A stretch of 64,000 bases of DNA, taken from the NCBI RefSeq assembly GCF_000718785.1, contig NZ_JOCA01000002.1, positions 310,001 through 374,000 on the forward strand, written 5' to 3'. Shown here in pieces: positions 17,879 through 27,020 of this stretch. The DNA is from Streptomyces sp. NRRL WC-3626. GTDB lineage: Bacteria; Actinomycetota; Actinomycetes; Streptomycetales; Streptomycetaceae. Within the stretch, counting starts at the first letter, position 1, and every line of letters begins with the position of its first letter. The notes beneath the pieces were generated by a model. The model was not told the DNA's origin, made no database searches, and saw only the letters and a program-made list of their open reading frames with translations. The translations under genes were made by a program, and so were the position numbers.

Positions 17879-18436
17879 ATGCAGCCAGATCCGACTGTGC
17901 TGCTCGCCTGCCTGGCCGTCGCTGCGCTCGGTGTCCTGTGTCTCGCCATCGGCGTTGGCCGTAAGCGGCGTTGGCGTGATCCCACCCGGCTCTTCAGCTG
18001 GCCCCAGAAGCAGCAGCTCATCCGCCAGGCCAACGGCCGGTGCGAGCACAAGCCGCCCCTCTGGTTCCGGTGCCCGGCACCGGGAACTGAGGCCGATCAC
18101 ATACACCCCTGGAGCCGCGGCGGGGCGACTGAACTGTGGAACGGCCAGATGCTCTGCCGCCGGCACAACCGGCGGAAGTCCAACCGTGTGCCGAGCCCCC
18201 TCTACCGCTGGCGTCTCGCGCGCCGGCGCAAGAGATACGCGGACGACTCCTGGAGCCGTCGCGACTCGTTCGGCCGTTACGAGCGCGAGGAGTACGAGGT
18301 CGGAATGCGCAGGGCCTCGGAACTGATCGACCCCGACGAGGACGGCGGCCCGAATCCGTCACAGCTCCAGTGCTCGCAGCACAACGGCTTCGGCCCCTGC
18401 CCCGGCGCCCCCTACTGCACTCCGAAGGATTCCTGA
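17879..18436 (+). CDS. HNH endonuclease with an N-terminal membrane segment
   Basis: A 185-aa protein. Residues 6-30 (TVLLACLAVAALGVLCLAIG) form one membrane helix followed by positive residues, which would place the rest in the cytoplasm. The HNH domain has metal-binding cysteines (CEHKPPLWFRC), ADHIHPWSRGG (the D-H of the beta-beta-alpha metal site), LWNGQMLCRRHNRRKS (the N and H of HNH) and a basic helix after it. The C-terminal part has two more Cys pairs. HNH enzymes cut DNA; anchoring one to the membrane is unusual and suggests acting on incoming or outgoing DNA. Its stop overlaps the start of the next gene (ATGA). Confidence 0.75.
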   Translation: MQPDPTVLLACLAVAALGVLCLAIGVGRKRRWRDPTRLFSWPQKQQLIRQANGRCEHKPPLWFRCPAPGTEADHIHPWSRGGATELWNGQMLCRRHNRRKSNRVPSPLYRWRLARRRKRYADDSWSRRDSFGRYEREEYEVGMRRASELIDPDEDGGPNPSQLQCSQHNGFGPCPGAPYCTPKDS

Positions 18437-18822
18437 TGACCGACCTGACCCCGAACGACTGGCAGCGTGAGAACCTGCCGCCGCTCGCCGTCGCCTGCCC
18501 GGACTGCGGCTCGGCGGCCGGCGAACTGTGCACGAGCCACGGCGGCACCCGCGCCCGCAACTCCCAGGTGCACCAAGGACGTTCCGCCGCATGGAACCAG
18601 GCCCGGATCGACGGCAACCCAGCCGTCCGCCTCATCCTCGACGCCACCAAGACCCGGCGGGGCATGCACGGCACGCACGCCGCCGAGCTGCTCGACGCCC
18701 ATGGCCACACGGCCGAGGCCGAGCGGATCCGCCGCGCCGTGTCCGAGCGGAACGGACTGCTGTCCGCCAAACAGGCCGCCGCGCTCATCCTCGACGAAGC
18801 CGAGGGAGGTAAGACCCAGTGA
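18436..18822 (+). CDS. Hypothetical zinc-ribbon-like protein, 128 aa
   Basis: The ATG overlaps the HNH stop codon. Near the N-terminus it has CPDCGSAAGELCTSHGG and RNSQVHQGR, a Cys/His pattern that recurs in small Streptomyces proteins and probably binds zinc. A helical rest follows (HAAELLDAHGHTAEAERIRR). Translationally coupled on both sides, so part of the HNH operon. Function unknown. Confidence 0.65.
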   Translation: MTDLTPNDWQRENLPPLAVACPDCGSAAGELCTSHGGTRARNSQVHQGRSAAWNQARIDGNPAVRLILDATKTRRGMHGTHAAELLDAHGHTAEAERIRRAVSERNGLLSAKQAAALILDEAEGGKTQ

Positions 18823-20027
18823 GCGCCCGCGACACACTCATCGGGATCCTCCGACAGTGGGCCGAGCGGCACGACGCCGCCCCCCAGACGTCCGAAGCGC
18901 TGGTGGCGGCTTCCGACGCAGAGTTGCTGCGCGAGTGGTCCGTGAAGATCCGCGAGGTCGGCACCGCGAGGGGTTGGTCGCTGTGGGCTGCCGCCTACAT
19001 GGACCCCGATGTTGAGTTCGTCGACACCGGCATGCCGTCGACCGAGACTATCGTTGCCGCGCTGCGCCGCCTCGATCGCGTCTCGGTCCTGCGCGAGGTC
19101 GACGAGCAGTTCGCCGCGATGAAGCTGCCCGACGAGTTGAAGGGCACGTTCAACGCCGGTTCCTATGCCGACGCGTGGCGCCGTTGCCGGGTGATCGTCC
19201 AGGCCATGGCCAAGGAGAAGGGAAGCCGCCCAGAGCACGAACCGCTGGTCGTGTCGCGGTACGACGTCGCCATGGAGCCCGCCTCGGAGGAAGAGCCGGT
19301 CTTCACGGTCGGCGCGGTCACCGAGGACGGGCGGCCCGTGGCGCTGTGCTTCGACCCAGAGACGCGCCGGAAGGTCGCGGCCTGGCTCGCACCGGGCGAG
19401 ATCGCCGAGCTGGAGCGGCTGCGGGCTCGATTCAGTCGAGGCCCGGCACAGAGTCAGGACCTCACCCAGCGAATCGCCGCGCTGAAGACGGCCAACGCCC
19501 AGTGCCGGGCGGCAACGTTCGTTGCTCTCGCCCTGGCGCTGCGCCAGGAGCCGTCGTATGACCTGGTGACCAAGCTGGAGGACCTCGGAGAACTCGCGTT
19601 GACGGGTGAGCCGGATGAGATTGGAACGCTGGTAGAGCAGATCAGTGAACTGGCTTCGGTCGATGAAGTCGCCACTCGGCTCGGCGGAGAGATCCCGTAT
19701 GTGCCGGGCCCGAACAGCCAGGACGCGCCGGAGGCCCCGGCCGCTCCCGACTTCTTCCAGCCGGAGCGCACCTATCAGCGCGGACGCTGGATGTTCCAGT
19801 GCCTCGCCGTAGCCCCCGCGCCCCACAACGGCCAGGTCCACGCGGTCGGCTACCTCGCCCGCCAAGACGGAACCGCGACCGTGCACGGAATGAGCCCCGA
19901 GAACTGGAAGCACGACGGCTGGACCGACGTCACCGAGACGGAGGCGGCGTACCCGGACGTCTCACCCGTGGCTCACGCCGATGCGCCGTCGCGCACTACC
20001 GGCGACACCGCGGGGGAGGACCGGTGA
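18819..20027 (+). CDS. Hypothetical protein, 402 aa
   Basis: The GTG start overlaps the previous stop by four bases. The first 300 residues are mostly helical (LIGILRQWAERHDAAPQTSE; a leucine-rich stretch near LVTKLEDLGELALTGEPDEI). The last 90 form a compact beta-rich section (WMFQCLAVAPAPHNGQVHAV, FLARQDGT-like strands), after a Pro-rich linker. No catalytic motif, membrane segment or signal peptide seen. Not recognised. It looks like a long Streptomyces phage or plasmid hypothetical. Confidence 0.65.
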   Translation: MSARDTLIGILRQWAERHDAAPQTSEALVAASDAELLREWSVKIREVGTARGWSLWAAAYMDPDVEFVDTGMPSTETIVAALRRLDRVSVLREVDEQFAAMKLPDELKGTFNAGSYADAWRRCRVIVQAMAKEKGSRPEHEPLVVSRYDVAMEPASEEEPVFTVGAVTEDGRPVALCFDPETRRKVAAWLAPGEIAELERLRARFSRGPAQSQDLTQRIAALKTANAQCRAATFVALALALRQEPSYDLVTKLEDLGELALTGEPDEIGTLVEQISELASVDEVATRLGGEIPYVPGPNSQDAPEAPAAPDFFQPERTYQRGRWMFQCLAVAPAPHNGQVHAVGYLARQDGTATVHGMSPENWKHDGWTDVTETEAAYPDVSPVAHADAPSRTTGDTAGEDR

Positions 20028-20307
20028 GCCAGCCGCACGACCCGCACGATCCTCAGCGAAGGGCCTCGACGGCTCCACCGGCGCGAAGGCCGCCTTCTTC
20101 CAGGAGCGCATCAGCGACGCCATGAGCCGCGCCGCCAACGACGTGAGCGATCTCGCGCCCGAGAACGAGCAGGTACGTGACGCGGCCAACCTCATCGACA
20201 GCGCCGCGCTGCACTACCTCGAGAACCCCGGCGCGACCCCGCGCCAGGCGATCAAGGCCAGCTGCGACCAGGACGTCGACGACGTCCTCGGCTGGATCCA
20301 GGACTGA
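20024..20307 (+). pseudogene. Small gene with a probable frameshift near its start
   Basis: A GTG at 20024 overlaps the upstream stop (GTGA) and reads SQPHDPHDPQ, then turns to low-quality sequence and stops at 20125. In another frame, from about 20065 to 20307, a convincing protein follows: GLDGSTGAKAAFFQERISDA, then NEQVRDAANLIDSAALHYLE and DQDVDDVLGWIQD. Joining the two needs one indel near 20060. Alternatively a shorter gene starts at the ATG 20122 (61 aa). Function unknown. Confidence 0.5.
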
Positions 20308-20348
20308 TTCGACCCACTAATTCTTCCATCCTTGAGGAGCAGATCATC

Positions 20349-21071
20349 ATGGGCGCGAGCATGCTCACCGCCACCATCGCCTTCCCGGCCGGAAGCACCG
20401 AACCGCCGAACTTCGACCGAGGCCGTCAGCTGCTCGAGAAGATCGAAGATCCCTCGCTCTTCACCTTCGACGAGCCCGGAACTGAGCTGGAGGAGCTGCT
20501 ACCGGATCTGGACGACGAGTCCGACCTCTTCGACGAGAACGGCGCAGTGCTCATCGAGTACGCCCGGCGCGCCGGGCTCGTCATCATCAACAACCTCGAA
20601 ATGGCCCTCGACTCCCGTGAGACGACATTCCTCACGGTCGCCGACTACAGGCTCTATATCTCCGGCGGGCTCTCCAACGGCGACACCCCCACGAACGTGA
20701 CCCAAGCGATCTGGGACGCCTACAAGCTGCCCGAGAGCGTGATCCTCGCCATGGGCTTCATCCCGGACTACGAGCAGCCGCTCTCCCACACGAACAGCCG
20801 CGGGGCCAGCGCGCCCCTCACTGACACCGATGTGGTCGACGCGATCGCGCTCGGCCTGGGCACCTCGCCGGAGTGGCCCGGCACGGACACCCTCAAGTGG
20901 ATCGCCGAGGCCATCGGCAAGGTGCGTGACGAACCCGGCAACGCTGAGCCCGTCGAGTACCTCAAGCGCTGGTCAGAGCGGTACGGCCTCGACCCGCTGT
21001 CGAGCAAGTTCCTCTCGGCGTACATCGTCGAAGAGATCGGCAAGGCCGGCGAAGACGAGAGCGAGGACTGA
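20349..21071 (+). CDS. Hypothetical acidic protein, 240 aa
   Basis: Good ribosome binding site (GAGGAG) before the ATG. The N-terminal half is strongly acidic (ELEELLPDLDDESDLFDENG). The C-terminal half contains an XRE-like helical pattern (VTQAIWDAYKLPESVILAMG; SKFLSAYIVEEIG) but no certain DNA-binding motif. No membrane segment. Not recognised. Confidence 0.65.
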   Translation: MGASMLTATIAFPAGSTEPPNFDRGRQLLEKIEDPSLFTFDEPGTELEELLPDLDDESDLFDENGAVLIEYARRAGLVIINNLEMALDSRETTFLTVADYRLYISGGLSNGDTPTNVTQAIWDAYKLPESVILAMGFIPDYEQPLSHTNSRGASAPLTDTDVVDAIALGLGTSPEWPGTDTLKWIAEAIGKVRDEPGNAEPVEYLKRWSERYGLDPLSSKFLSAYIVEEIGKAGEDESED

Positions 21072-21690
21072 CAGCGCTCGCACGACCCATAATCTGCAGC
21101 ACTTGGTCAACCAGCTCAACCACCCCTCGAAGAGGCCGGATACGAGACCCCCAGGCCGCCGGTGGAGGAGTTCGGCTACCGGAAGCGACCAGGGAGCCCA
21201 CCAACAAGGGCACCTTCCGGCACGAGCAGGTGGTATGGGATGACCCGGAGCTTCAGGGCGAGCCACCAGCCGGCGCCGGAGAATCCGCCGAAATCGGGCC
21301 ATCAGGGACGGGGAAACCGGCGCCGGTGTGCCAGTGACCACCACCCCGACGCATGTCCGCGCCCATGACCACTCTCCACGTGACCCCGGACGCCCTGTAT
21401 GCCGCAGCTGTGGAAACGGAGTAGACCGGGCCCGGCGCATATGGGTCGACCAAGGCGGCGAAACAGTCGTACCGATCCCGCCCGCCACCAACGACGACCC
21501 CACACCTGACACCTCGCCACCGACAGGGTGGGGAATTACGTGACCACACGGCCGGGGAATTACGTGATCGTCCACAGTTCTTGCGGGAGGGCTGCTCCCA
21601 ATGGCTGTCCGAGACGGATTTCGACTGATCGCCCGCTGTCGACCACCACGCCCGCGTGCTGCACGCTCCTACTGGAAGGAAGACCCTGTG
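21072..21690 (+). other. 600 bp of degenerate sequence
   Basis: No intact gene that I can support. Pieces look like old coding sequence: a 71-codon frame ending at 21543 contains CRSCGNGV. In another frame a 19-codon piece (21365-21424) reads MTTLHVTPDALYAAAVETE. Two 14-bp direct repeats (see the separate entry) lie just before the ATPase gene at 21691. Confidence 0.4.
21530..21567 (+). repeat. Two direct copies of GGGGAATTACGTGA
   Basis: Identical 14-mers at 21530-21543 and 21554-21567, start-to-start spacing 24 bp, about 120 bp upstream of the P-loop ATPase gene. The spacing is a little over two helical turns, as for paired operator sites. Confidence 0.7.
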
Positions 21691-23157
21691 ATGACGCTCC
21701 CCACCCCCGGCCAGTTGCGCACGCTCATACATGACGCGCTCACCACAGCGCTGACCCGCGACGCCGCCACACTGCCGGCCTCCATGCTCTACACGCCCGG
21801 CTGCCGCCCCGCGCTGTTCATCGACAGCAGCGTGGTCCGAGGCGGTCCCGGAGTCGGCAAGACGTTGTGGGCCCGGGTCCTGACCGACCCTGACCTCCGT
21901 GCGGCAGCCGCCCATGACCTGAAGATGCCGCGCCTGGAGGATACCCGGGTGATCTCCGCCCCAGGGGCCGCAGGAGACAGCGACGGCTATCCGGCCGCGC
22001 CGGAGCTGGAGGCACTGATCGGCGAAGGAATCCGCCCCGTGACGGTGTGGACCGCTGTCGCCCTGACCGCCCTGGGCGTCTGCGACCTCACACACCTGCC
22101 CAGCTGGCGCGACCGCGCGCAGTGGTTGCTGCGTAACCCCGACGCCCTGCGCCAGGCCGTGGCCGACCTGAACTCGCAGGGCCACACTCATCTGGTTGTC
22201 TTCGACAGCTTGGACCGTCTCCACCCCGATCAGCGCATTACGGACCGCCTCGCCTCCGGAGTCCTCCAGCTCGCTGCCGACCTGGCCCGCCTCGGGCCGC
22301 GCGTGAGGGCGAAGGTCTTCCTACGCCCCGACACCCTCGACGCGGCCCTGTGGGCGCTCAGGTCCGAGGCCCGACGTGCTCTGCGTACGACCGACTTGAA
22401 CTGGAGCACGCCGGACCACTGGGGCCAGGTGACCGGAACGCACCTCTACGGGCTGTTCTTCCAGCTCCTGGCGAACCACCCCAGTGAAGGTGCCGCCGCC
22501 TTCCGTTCTCTGACCCCGGGCTGGAGGCTCACCCCCGACGGTCGCTTCAGCGCGCCCGAGCAACTGACCTCCGATCCCGCCGCGCAGGAACGCCTCTTCA
22601 CCGTGATCGCGGACCCGTACATGGGCGCGACCGCCCGCAAGGGCTCCACGTACCGGTTCATGCTCACGTATCTCCAGGACGGTGTCGGCGGACTCAGCCC
22701 GCGCCCGTTCCTCATCGCACTGAGGCAGGCCGTGCGCCACGCCCTGGACGATCACCCCGACCACCCGCGCGCCCTTCACCACCGGGACATCCGCCGGGGC
22801 GTGCCAGACGGAGCGCGTGCGCGCGCCGCAGAGGTCGAGCAGGCCATGCCGTGGGTGCAGGCGGCACTCGCTCCGCTGGCCGGGCAGCAGCTGCCCGTCG
22901 ACTCCGACCAGGTCATCGCCCAGTGGGACCATGCGTGCCTGCCAGACCGTCTTCGCCGTCTCGGCTCCCGCGCGGCGGACCCGTACCCCAGCGGCATGCG
23001 GCACCTGGCTCGCTACCACGACCTCCTCGAAGAGCTCACTGCCGCTGGCGTCGTGCACCCCAGGACCGATGGGTCCTGGGACATGCCCGAGCCGTTCCGC
23101 ATCGCGTACGGCCTGGGACGCCGACGAGGTGTGAAACCGGCCTCGGCCCCTGTCTAG
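21691..23157 (+). CDS. P-loop ATPase, 488 aa
   Basis: From the ATG at 21691 (GTG 21688 also possible), with a GGAAGGAAG site upstream. Walker A is GGPGVGKT (51-58); a Walker B-like strand is LVVFDSLDRL, followed by a helical region. The C-terminal third contains a winged-helix-like section near the end (HLARYHDLLEELTAAGVVHP). The layout of a single P-loop NTPase with helical lid and C-terminal winged helix resembles STAND or AAA-type regulatory ATPases found in Streptomyces. It may bind DNA or act in defence; there is no effector domain to decide. The gene is intact, unlike many nearby. Confidence 0.7.
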   Translation: MTLPTPGQLRTLIHDALTTALTRDAATLPASMLYTPGCRPALFIDSSVVRGGPGVGKTLWARVLTDPDLRAAAAHDLKMPRLEDTRVISAPGAAGDSDGYPAAPELEALIGEGIRPVTVWTAVALTALGVCDLTHLPSWRDRAQWLLRNPDALRQAVADLNSQGHTHLVVFDSLDRLHPDQRITDRLASGVLQLAADLARLGPRVRAKVFLRPDTLDAALWALRSEARRALRTTDLNWSTPDHWGQVTGTHLYGLFFQLLANHPSEGAAAFRSLTPGWRLTPDGRFSAPEQLTSDPAAQERLFTVIADPYMGATARKGSTYRFMLTYLQDGVGGLSPRPFLIALRQAVRHALDDHPDHPRALHHRDIRRGVPDGARARAAEVEQAMPWVQAALAPLAGQQLPVDSDQVIAQWDHACLPDRLRRLGSRAADPYPSGMRHLARYHDLLEELTAAGVVHPRTDGSWDMPEPFRIAYGLGRRRGVKPASAPV

Positions 23158-23798
23158 CCCAGGCTGAGGCGCGCCCGGACTCCGGCCACGCACCGGCACG
23201 CGCACCAGCTTCGCGCTGCCCCGCCGCCGGATACCGATAGTGGGGGTGCGCCTCCCGTCGGCTGCGACGAGTGGTCGCACAGCGTGAGCGCAGGCGCTGG
23301 TTGGCTCGTCGATTCCTGAAGCCGAAGGCGTTGCGTGCTTCGAACCGCGCATCACCCGCGCCCTCAAGGTCCTCGCCGAGGCGGGCAAGCCTGTGACGCT
23401 CGGCACCTTGCAGTGAGAGCTGGAAGGGCCGCCGACGTTCGAGCGGCAGCCGCGCACGGCTGACGACCCGTGAGTGACCCCCGACTACGTCCCCGGCTCC
23501 CGGCCTCCAGCGGCCCCACCGCCCGCAGAGCACCACTTCGGCTAGCCGGGCACCGTACCCGTGGGCCGAGTGCAGGTGCACGCACGAGCCTCCGTGCGTG
23601 GCGGGCTGGATCGACACCGTCGAGCAGGAGCCCGAGAGCGGCGCCGACAGCCGACCGTACCCGGGACAGCCAGCCCGTCACCCACCAGACGAAACGCCCT
23701 TGTCCCAACTGCCGCTCCGAGGCGGCCCAAGCCCTGGCCGACTCGATGCCCGCGCGGCCAGTAATTCTCGAAGTTCCGTAAGCGCAAGGAGCGCTGAT
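23158..23798 (+). other. 640 bp without an intact gene; decayed small gene near the end
   Basis: From 23545 to 23781 two frames contain the halves of what looks like one zinc-binding protein. CRCTHEPPCV is followed by AGWIDTVEQEPE in one frame, and RPCPNCRSEAAQALAD, ending ARPVILEVP, in another. One indel separates them. The earlier 380 bp show nothing supportable. Confidence 0.4.
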
Positions 23799-24251
23799 AT
23801 GTCCTTAGCCCAACCCACCGAGACGCGCCCCCCGACCTGGCGCGAGGAACTGACCCACGACCTGGCCGACGCCACAGAGAAGACGCGGGCGGCCTGGCTG
23901 TCGCAGCGCAACGTCGTCGCCACCTACCTGCGGGCCGTCATGCCCCACTTGGAGGCGGCGTTCCACCGGGGCAGGCGCGGCCACCTCCGCGACCTGGGGA
24001 TGCTCCCGCCCTCGCTGACGCACCCGCTCACCGGCCGCGAGAAGCAGGTCATCGTCCGCGTGGCGCGCGGCATGTCCAACGCGAAGACCGGCGTGGACCT
24101 GTTCCTCTCCGAGGACACGATCAAGACCCACCTGCGGCGCATCTACAAGAAGACCGGCACGCACGACCGGGCCCACGCTGTCGCCCTCCTGCTGATCCGG
24201 GGCGACATCACGGCGGCCGACGTCCTGGAGCCCCTGGATGACGACCGTTGA
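23799..24251 (+). CDS. LuxR/GerE-type helix-turn-helix regulator, 150 aa
   Basis: The ATG at 23799 has AAGGAG eight bases upstream. Residues 70-140 form the GerE HTH: LTGREKQVIVRVARGMSNAK, then FLSEDTIKTHLRRIYKKTG, then HDRAHAVALLL. The N-terminal 65 residues are helical and carry no receiver aspartate pocket, so it is not a two-component response regulator. The usual T of the GerE recognition region is kept. A likely regulator of local genes; targets unknown. Confidence 0.82.
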   Translation: MSLAQPTETRPPTWREELTHDLADATEKTRAAWLSQRNVVATYLRAVMPHLEAAFHRGRRGHLRDLGMLPPSLTHPLTGREKQVIVRVARGMSNAKTGVDLFLSEDTIKTHLRRIYKKTGTHDRAHAVALLLIRGDITAADVLEPLDDDR

Positions 24252-24586
24252 CGCCCCTCTCCCGCACCTGGCGCCCGCAGACAGCACCGAGCGCCCGGTC
24301 CACCTCGTCGAAATCCGGTGCCCCGACGACGAGTACCCAGCCGCTGCGCCGGTGGGCATGGTGCGGCGGCTGCCAGTTTCACAGCGCCACTGTGAACGCC
24401 TGGCCCCCGGACGGCTCGTATCCCATCGAGGCGACCACGCTCACCGACACCTAGGAGTTCCAGGGCTTCTCATGGGGCCACGGGTACGAGCGCGAGATGC
24501 CGCTCGACACCCCCGCGAAGGAAGTGGCCGACGCCGTCCTCGTCACGCTCCCGGCCCAGGAGAAGCAGAGCGTGCCGGTCAGCTGA
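24238..24586 (+). pseudogene. Zinc-ribbon-like gene broken by a frameshift and an in-frame TAG
   Basis: From an ATG overlapping the end of the regulator gene the frame reads TERPVHLVEIRCPDDEYPAA. Around 24345-24360 the likely coding frame moves to LRRWAWCGGCQFHSATVNAW, which runs to a TAG at 24452. The same frame then continues with EFQGFSWGHGYEREMPLDTP and ends at 24586. So the gene has one indel and one nonsense codon. It probably encoded a small Cys-pair protein of unknown function. Confidence 0.6.
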
Positions 24587-24668
24587 GCCCCGGCTTCGTC
24601 ATGCCGTCGTGCTCGCCGCCTCCCCACAACATCCCACCGCACGTCAGAGAAAGCGCAGCACACTCATC

Positions 24669-25004
24669 ATGACCAAGCCGACCAACCCCTACGCCCACGC
24701 CTACGCGGACTTCCTGCGCGAAACCGCCGAGCACCAGCTCGTGGTGCTCCACAATGACGGCCTCTACCGCCATCTGCGGATCCAGGAGCCCGGCACGCGC
24801 ATCTGGTCCTGGGACATCACCACCTGGCAGAGCCACTACTCCGACGGCGCGCCGAGCATCGACGTGCACTACTGGGCCGAGAAGCTCTGCGGCGGCCGTT
24901 CGTACGAGGTGGAAATGTACGACGCCGACGTGCGCGGCTTCCGCGCGCGCGGCCGTCCGCGACGGCGGAGCAGCCACCCGACGACTGAGGCGGTGCAGTC
25001 ATGA
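24669..25004 (+). CDS. Hypothetical protein, 111 aa
   Basis: Starts at the ATG 24669 and ends in ATGA shared with the next gene, so it is translationally coupled to it. It has aromatic-rich strands (IWSWDITTWQSHY, DVHYWAEKLCGG) and a basic C-terminal tail. The tail may result from an indel, since another frame gives a shorter natural end (AEQPPDD). Not recognised. Confidence 0.55.
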   Translation: MTKPTNPYAHAYADFLRETAEHQLVVLHNDGLYRHLRIQEPGTRIWSWDITTWQSHYSDGAPSIDVHYWAEKLCGGRSYEVEMYDADVRGFRARGRPRRRSSHPTTEAVQS

Positions 25005-25711
25005 GCCGCCGTCCTGTCCAGGACCCAGTGATTGACGCAGCGCAGGGCGATGAGATCCACCCCGCCTTCGGCGTCGCGGTCGTGACACGGAGGAGCGGCG
25101 GAGGTCGTTCGCTGTTCCAGTCCGACCTGCTCCACAACGAGACCATCTCGCTCTCGGTCCACCAGGCCACGCGCAAACGCGACCTCAACCACGACTGGGT
25201 TCATCCAGGCCGAGAGCTCGTGGAGATCGAGATGAGCCTCGCGCAGTGGGGCTCGCTCGTGTCCTCCATGGGGCTCGGCAGCGGCGTGCCGGTGACCATC
25301 CGGTGTACCGAGCACGACGCCTTCGTGCCCGAGATCCCTCATCAGCCCCGCACCGCCGAGAGCCTGCGGGAGGTCCGCGAGGTCACCGACCGGATGTACG
25401 CCCGTGTCAAGGCCGCCACGGCGGCACTGCACGAGGCGATCCACGAGAAGAAGGGCGTGAGAGCCACCAAGGAGGCACTCAACGCACTGGAGAACGCCGT
25501 CGCCGGTGCGGGCAGCAACGCCCAGTTCACCGTCGACTCACTCGTGAAGGCCGGCGAGCAGGTCGTCGCCCAGGCCCGCGCCGACATCGAGGCCCACGTC
25601 CTGGAGGTTGTCCGGCTGACGGGTGCCGAGCCCTCCATCGAAAGCTCGTCATTCGATGCCCCGGCGCTGCCGGGGCCCACTACCAGCCGAGAGGAGCCCA
25701 CCGATGCCTGA
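25001..25711 (+). CDS. Hypothetical coiled-coil protein, 236 aa
   Basis: Coupled to the upstream gene (ATGA). The N-terminal 110 residues are beta-rich with MSLAQWGSLVSSMG and PVTIRCTEHD. The rest is a long helix or coiled coil (MYARVKAATAALHEAIHEKK; NAQFTVDSLVKAGEQVVAQA), followed by a Ser/Pro tail. The layout of a small beta domain plus coiled coil recurs in phage and plasmid hypotheticals. Function unknown. Confidence 0.65.
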   Translation: MSRRPVQDPVIDAAQGDEIHPAFGVAVVTRRSGGGRSLFQSDLLHNETISLSVHQATRKRDLNHDWVHPGRELVEIEMSLAQWGSLVSSMGLGSGVPVTIRCTEHDAFVPEIPHQPRTAESLREVREVTDRMYARVKAATAALHEAIHEKKGVRATKEALNALENAVAGAGSNAQFTVDSLVKAGEQVVAQARADIEAHVLEVVRLTGAEPSIESSSFDAPALPGPTTSREEPTDA

Positions 25712-26012
25712 ACTCACCGTGCCCGACGAGCTGTTCGACGCCGATTCCGTCGCCTCCGACGAGCACAGGCTGGCCGACCGCTTCGACTGGATCATCCAGG
25801 ACGGCCAGATCGTCCACGCTCCCGTCGTCGGCTGGACCTGGGCGTGCCCCAAGTGCGGCGAGTCCGGAACCCTGCCGGAGGCCCCTGTTGCTCTTTTCCA
25901 CAGTGCCTCCCCGCACGGGAAACAGCACGCAGCTGGCCCGTTCGACACCCTCGTGCCGTTCCTGGTCTCCGTCGTGCGCGAGTTCCCTGGCTCTGCTCCG
26001 GGAGCCGACTGA
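25704..26012 (+). CDS. Hypothetical protein with one Cys pair, 102 aa
   Basis: Overlaps the upstream stop by eight bases; GAGGAG lies ten bases before the ATG. It contains WTWACPKCGESGTL, half of a zinc ribbon, and an acidic N-terminus. The C-terminal part lacks the second Cys pair, so it either dimerises around zinc or is shifted. Unknown function. Confidence 0.5.
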   Translation: MPELTVPDELFDADSVASDEHRLADRFDWIIQDGQIVHAPVVGWTWACPKCGESGTLPEAPVALFHSASPHGKQHAAGPFDTLVPFLVSVVREFPGSAPGAD

Positions 26013-26196
26013 AGCACCAGCCTCGATACGGAGAGACGTTCGACCTCGAGGAGATCGACGGCGGCGAACGCTGGCGCTGCAAACATGCGGGGCGCATGGC
26101 GAGACGTGGAAGCCCATGCCCGGCCTCTACGACTACCCGCACGCCATCGGCACCGCCGCCCACCGCCACCCCACCTGCGAAAGGACCAGCGCGTGA
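26009..26196 (+). pseudogene. Small gene split by a frameshift
   Basis: One frame reads KHQPRYGETFDLEEIDGGER and WRCKHAG. After about 26090 the sensible continuation is in another frame (HGETWKPMPGLYDYPHAIGT, then HRHPTCERTSA), ending at 26196 in a GTGA overlap with the next gene. Only a CTG precedes the first part. The pieces look like one 60-aa protein with a single indel. Function unknown. Confidence 0.5.
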
Positions 26197-27020
26197 CCGA
26201 TCAGCCGACCGCAGACACGATCACTCCGGAGGAACTCGCCGACCTGCGGCGCGAACTCGCTGGTCTGCACATCACGATGGGCCTGCGCACCTGCCTGACA
26301 CCGGGCTGCCTGAAGCAGTACGACCACTTCGCCACGCTCACCGGCGGCCAGCCGGCCCGCCCCGAGTGGTCAGGGGAGGGATGGCGGCAGGTAACCCGCG
26401 GGCCCGCCACGGGCAGCATCTGCCCCGAGCACCTCGATGCCGTCACCGCGCACCTGCCCCGCACCGTGGACCTGCCCAACGGACGGTGGATGGTGGCCTG
26501 CGCATGCGAGTGGATGTCCCGCCCGCAGACGTACGGCGGTCTCCTGCGCCCCCTGTGGGAGGAACATCTCCTGCTCGCCACGGGCCAGCTCGAGGCCCCT
26601 GTCTCGCTCGCTGAGAAGCTCGGCCGGCTCCCGCTGGAGGAGCACACCGAGGACAGCCTGCGCGAGCTGTACGAGGCCGTCGAAGACACCGAGCACGACC
26701 GTGCGGAGACCTACGACGCCGCGCAGGCCATGTTCAAGGCCTGGGACTGGCACCGGCAGACCCTCGGCGGCGTATCCAGCGCCATCGCCGCGGTCCGCAA
26801 CATGATGCGGACGTCGGCCGACTTCCTGGATCACCGCGACTGGACAGTCGACCGGATCGACGCCTACCTGTGGGCGATCCTCATCGGTTGGGACGACCGC
26901 ACCCTCCAGGAGGTCGCGGTCAGGCACCGGTGGGACGAGCACAGCATCAAGTACGTACGGCGGATGCACGGCTACCTCGCACCGATCACCGACCCGCAGC
27001 CGAAGGAAGACCAGCGATGA
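26193..27020 (+). CDS. Hypothetical protein, 275 aa
   Basis: GTG start overlapping the upstream stop. It contains scattered Cys (TCLTPGCLKQYDHF, CACEWMSRP) and a helical second half with WTVDRIDAYLWAILIGWDD. The C-terminal segment TLQEVAVRHRWDEHSIKYVR looks like a helix-turn-helix and may bind DNA. The end of the gene (last 15 codons) lies inside a 46-bp tandem duplication that also creates an extra stop-start pair. Not otherwise recognised. Confidence 0.6.
   Translation: MTDQPTADTITPEELADLRRELAGLHITMGLRTCLTPGCLKQYDHFATLTGGQPARPEWSGEGWRQVTRGPATGSICPEHLDAVTAHLPRTVDLPNGRWMVACACEWMSRPQTYGGLLRPLWEEHLLLATGQLEAPVSLAEKLGRLPLEEHTEDSLRELYEAVEDTEHDRAETYDAAQAMFKAWDWHRQTLGGVSSAIAAVRNMMRTSADFLDHRDWTVDRIDAYLWAILIGWDDRTLQEVAVRHRWDEHSIKYVRRMHGYLAPITDPQPKEDQR

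Noticed and set aside
21365..21424. A 19-codon frame resembling the start of a WXG100 (ESX) protein
   Set aside because: Too short for a family call; TAG follows at once and no other part was found.
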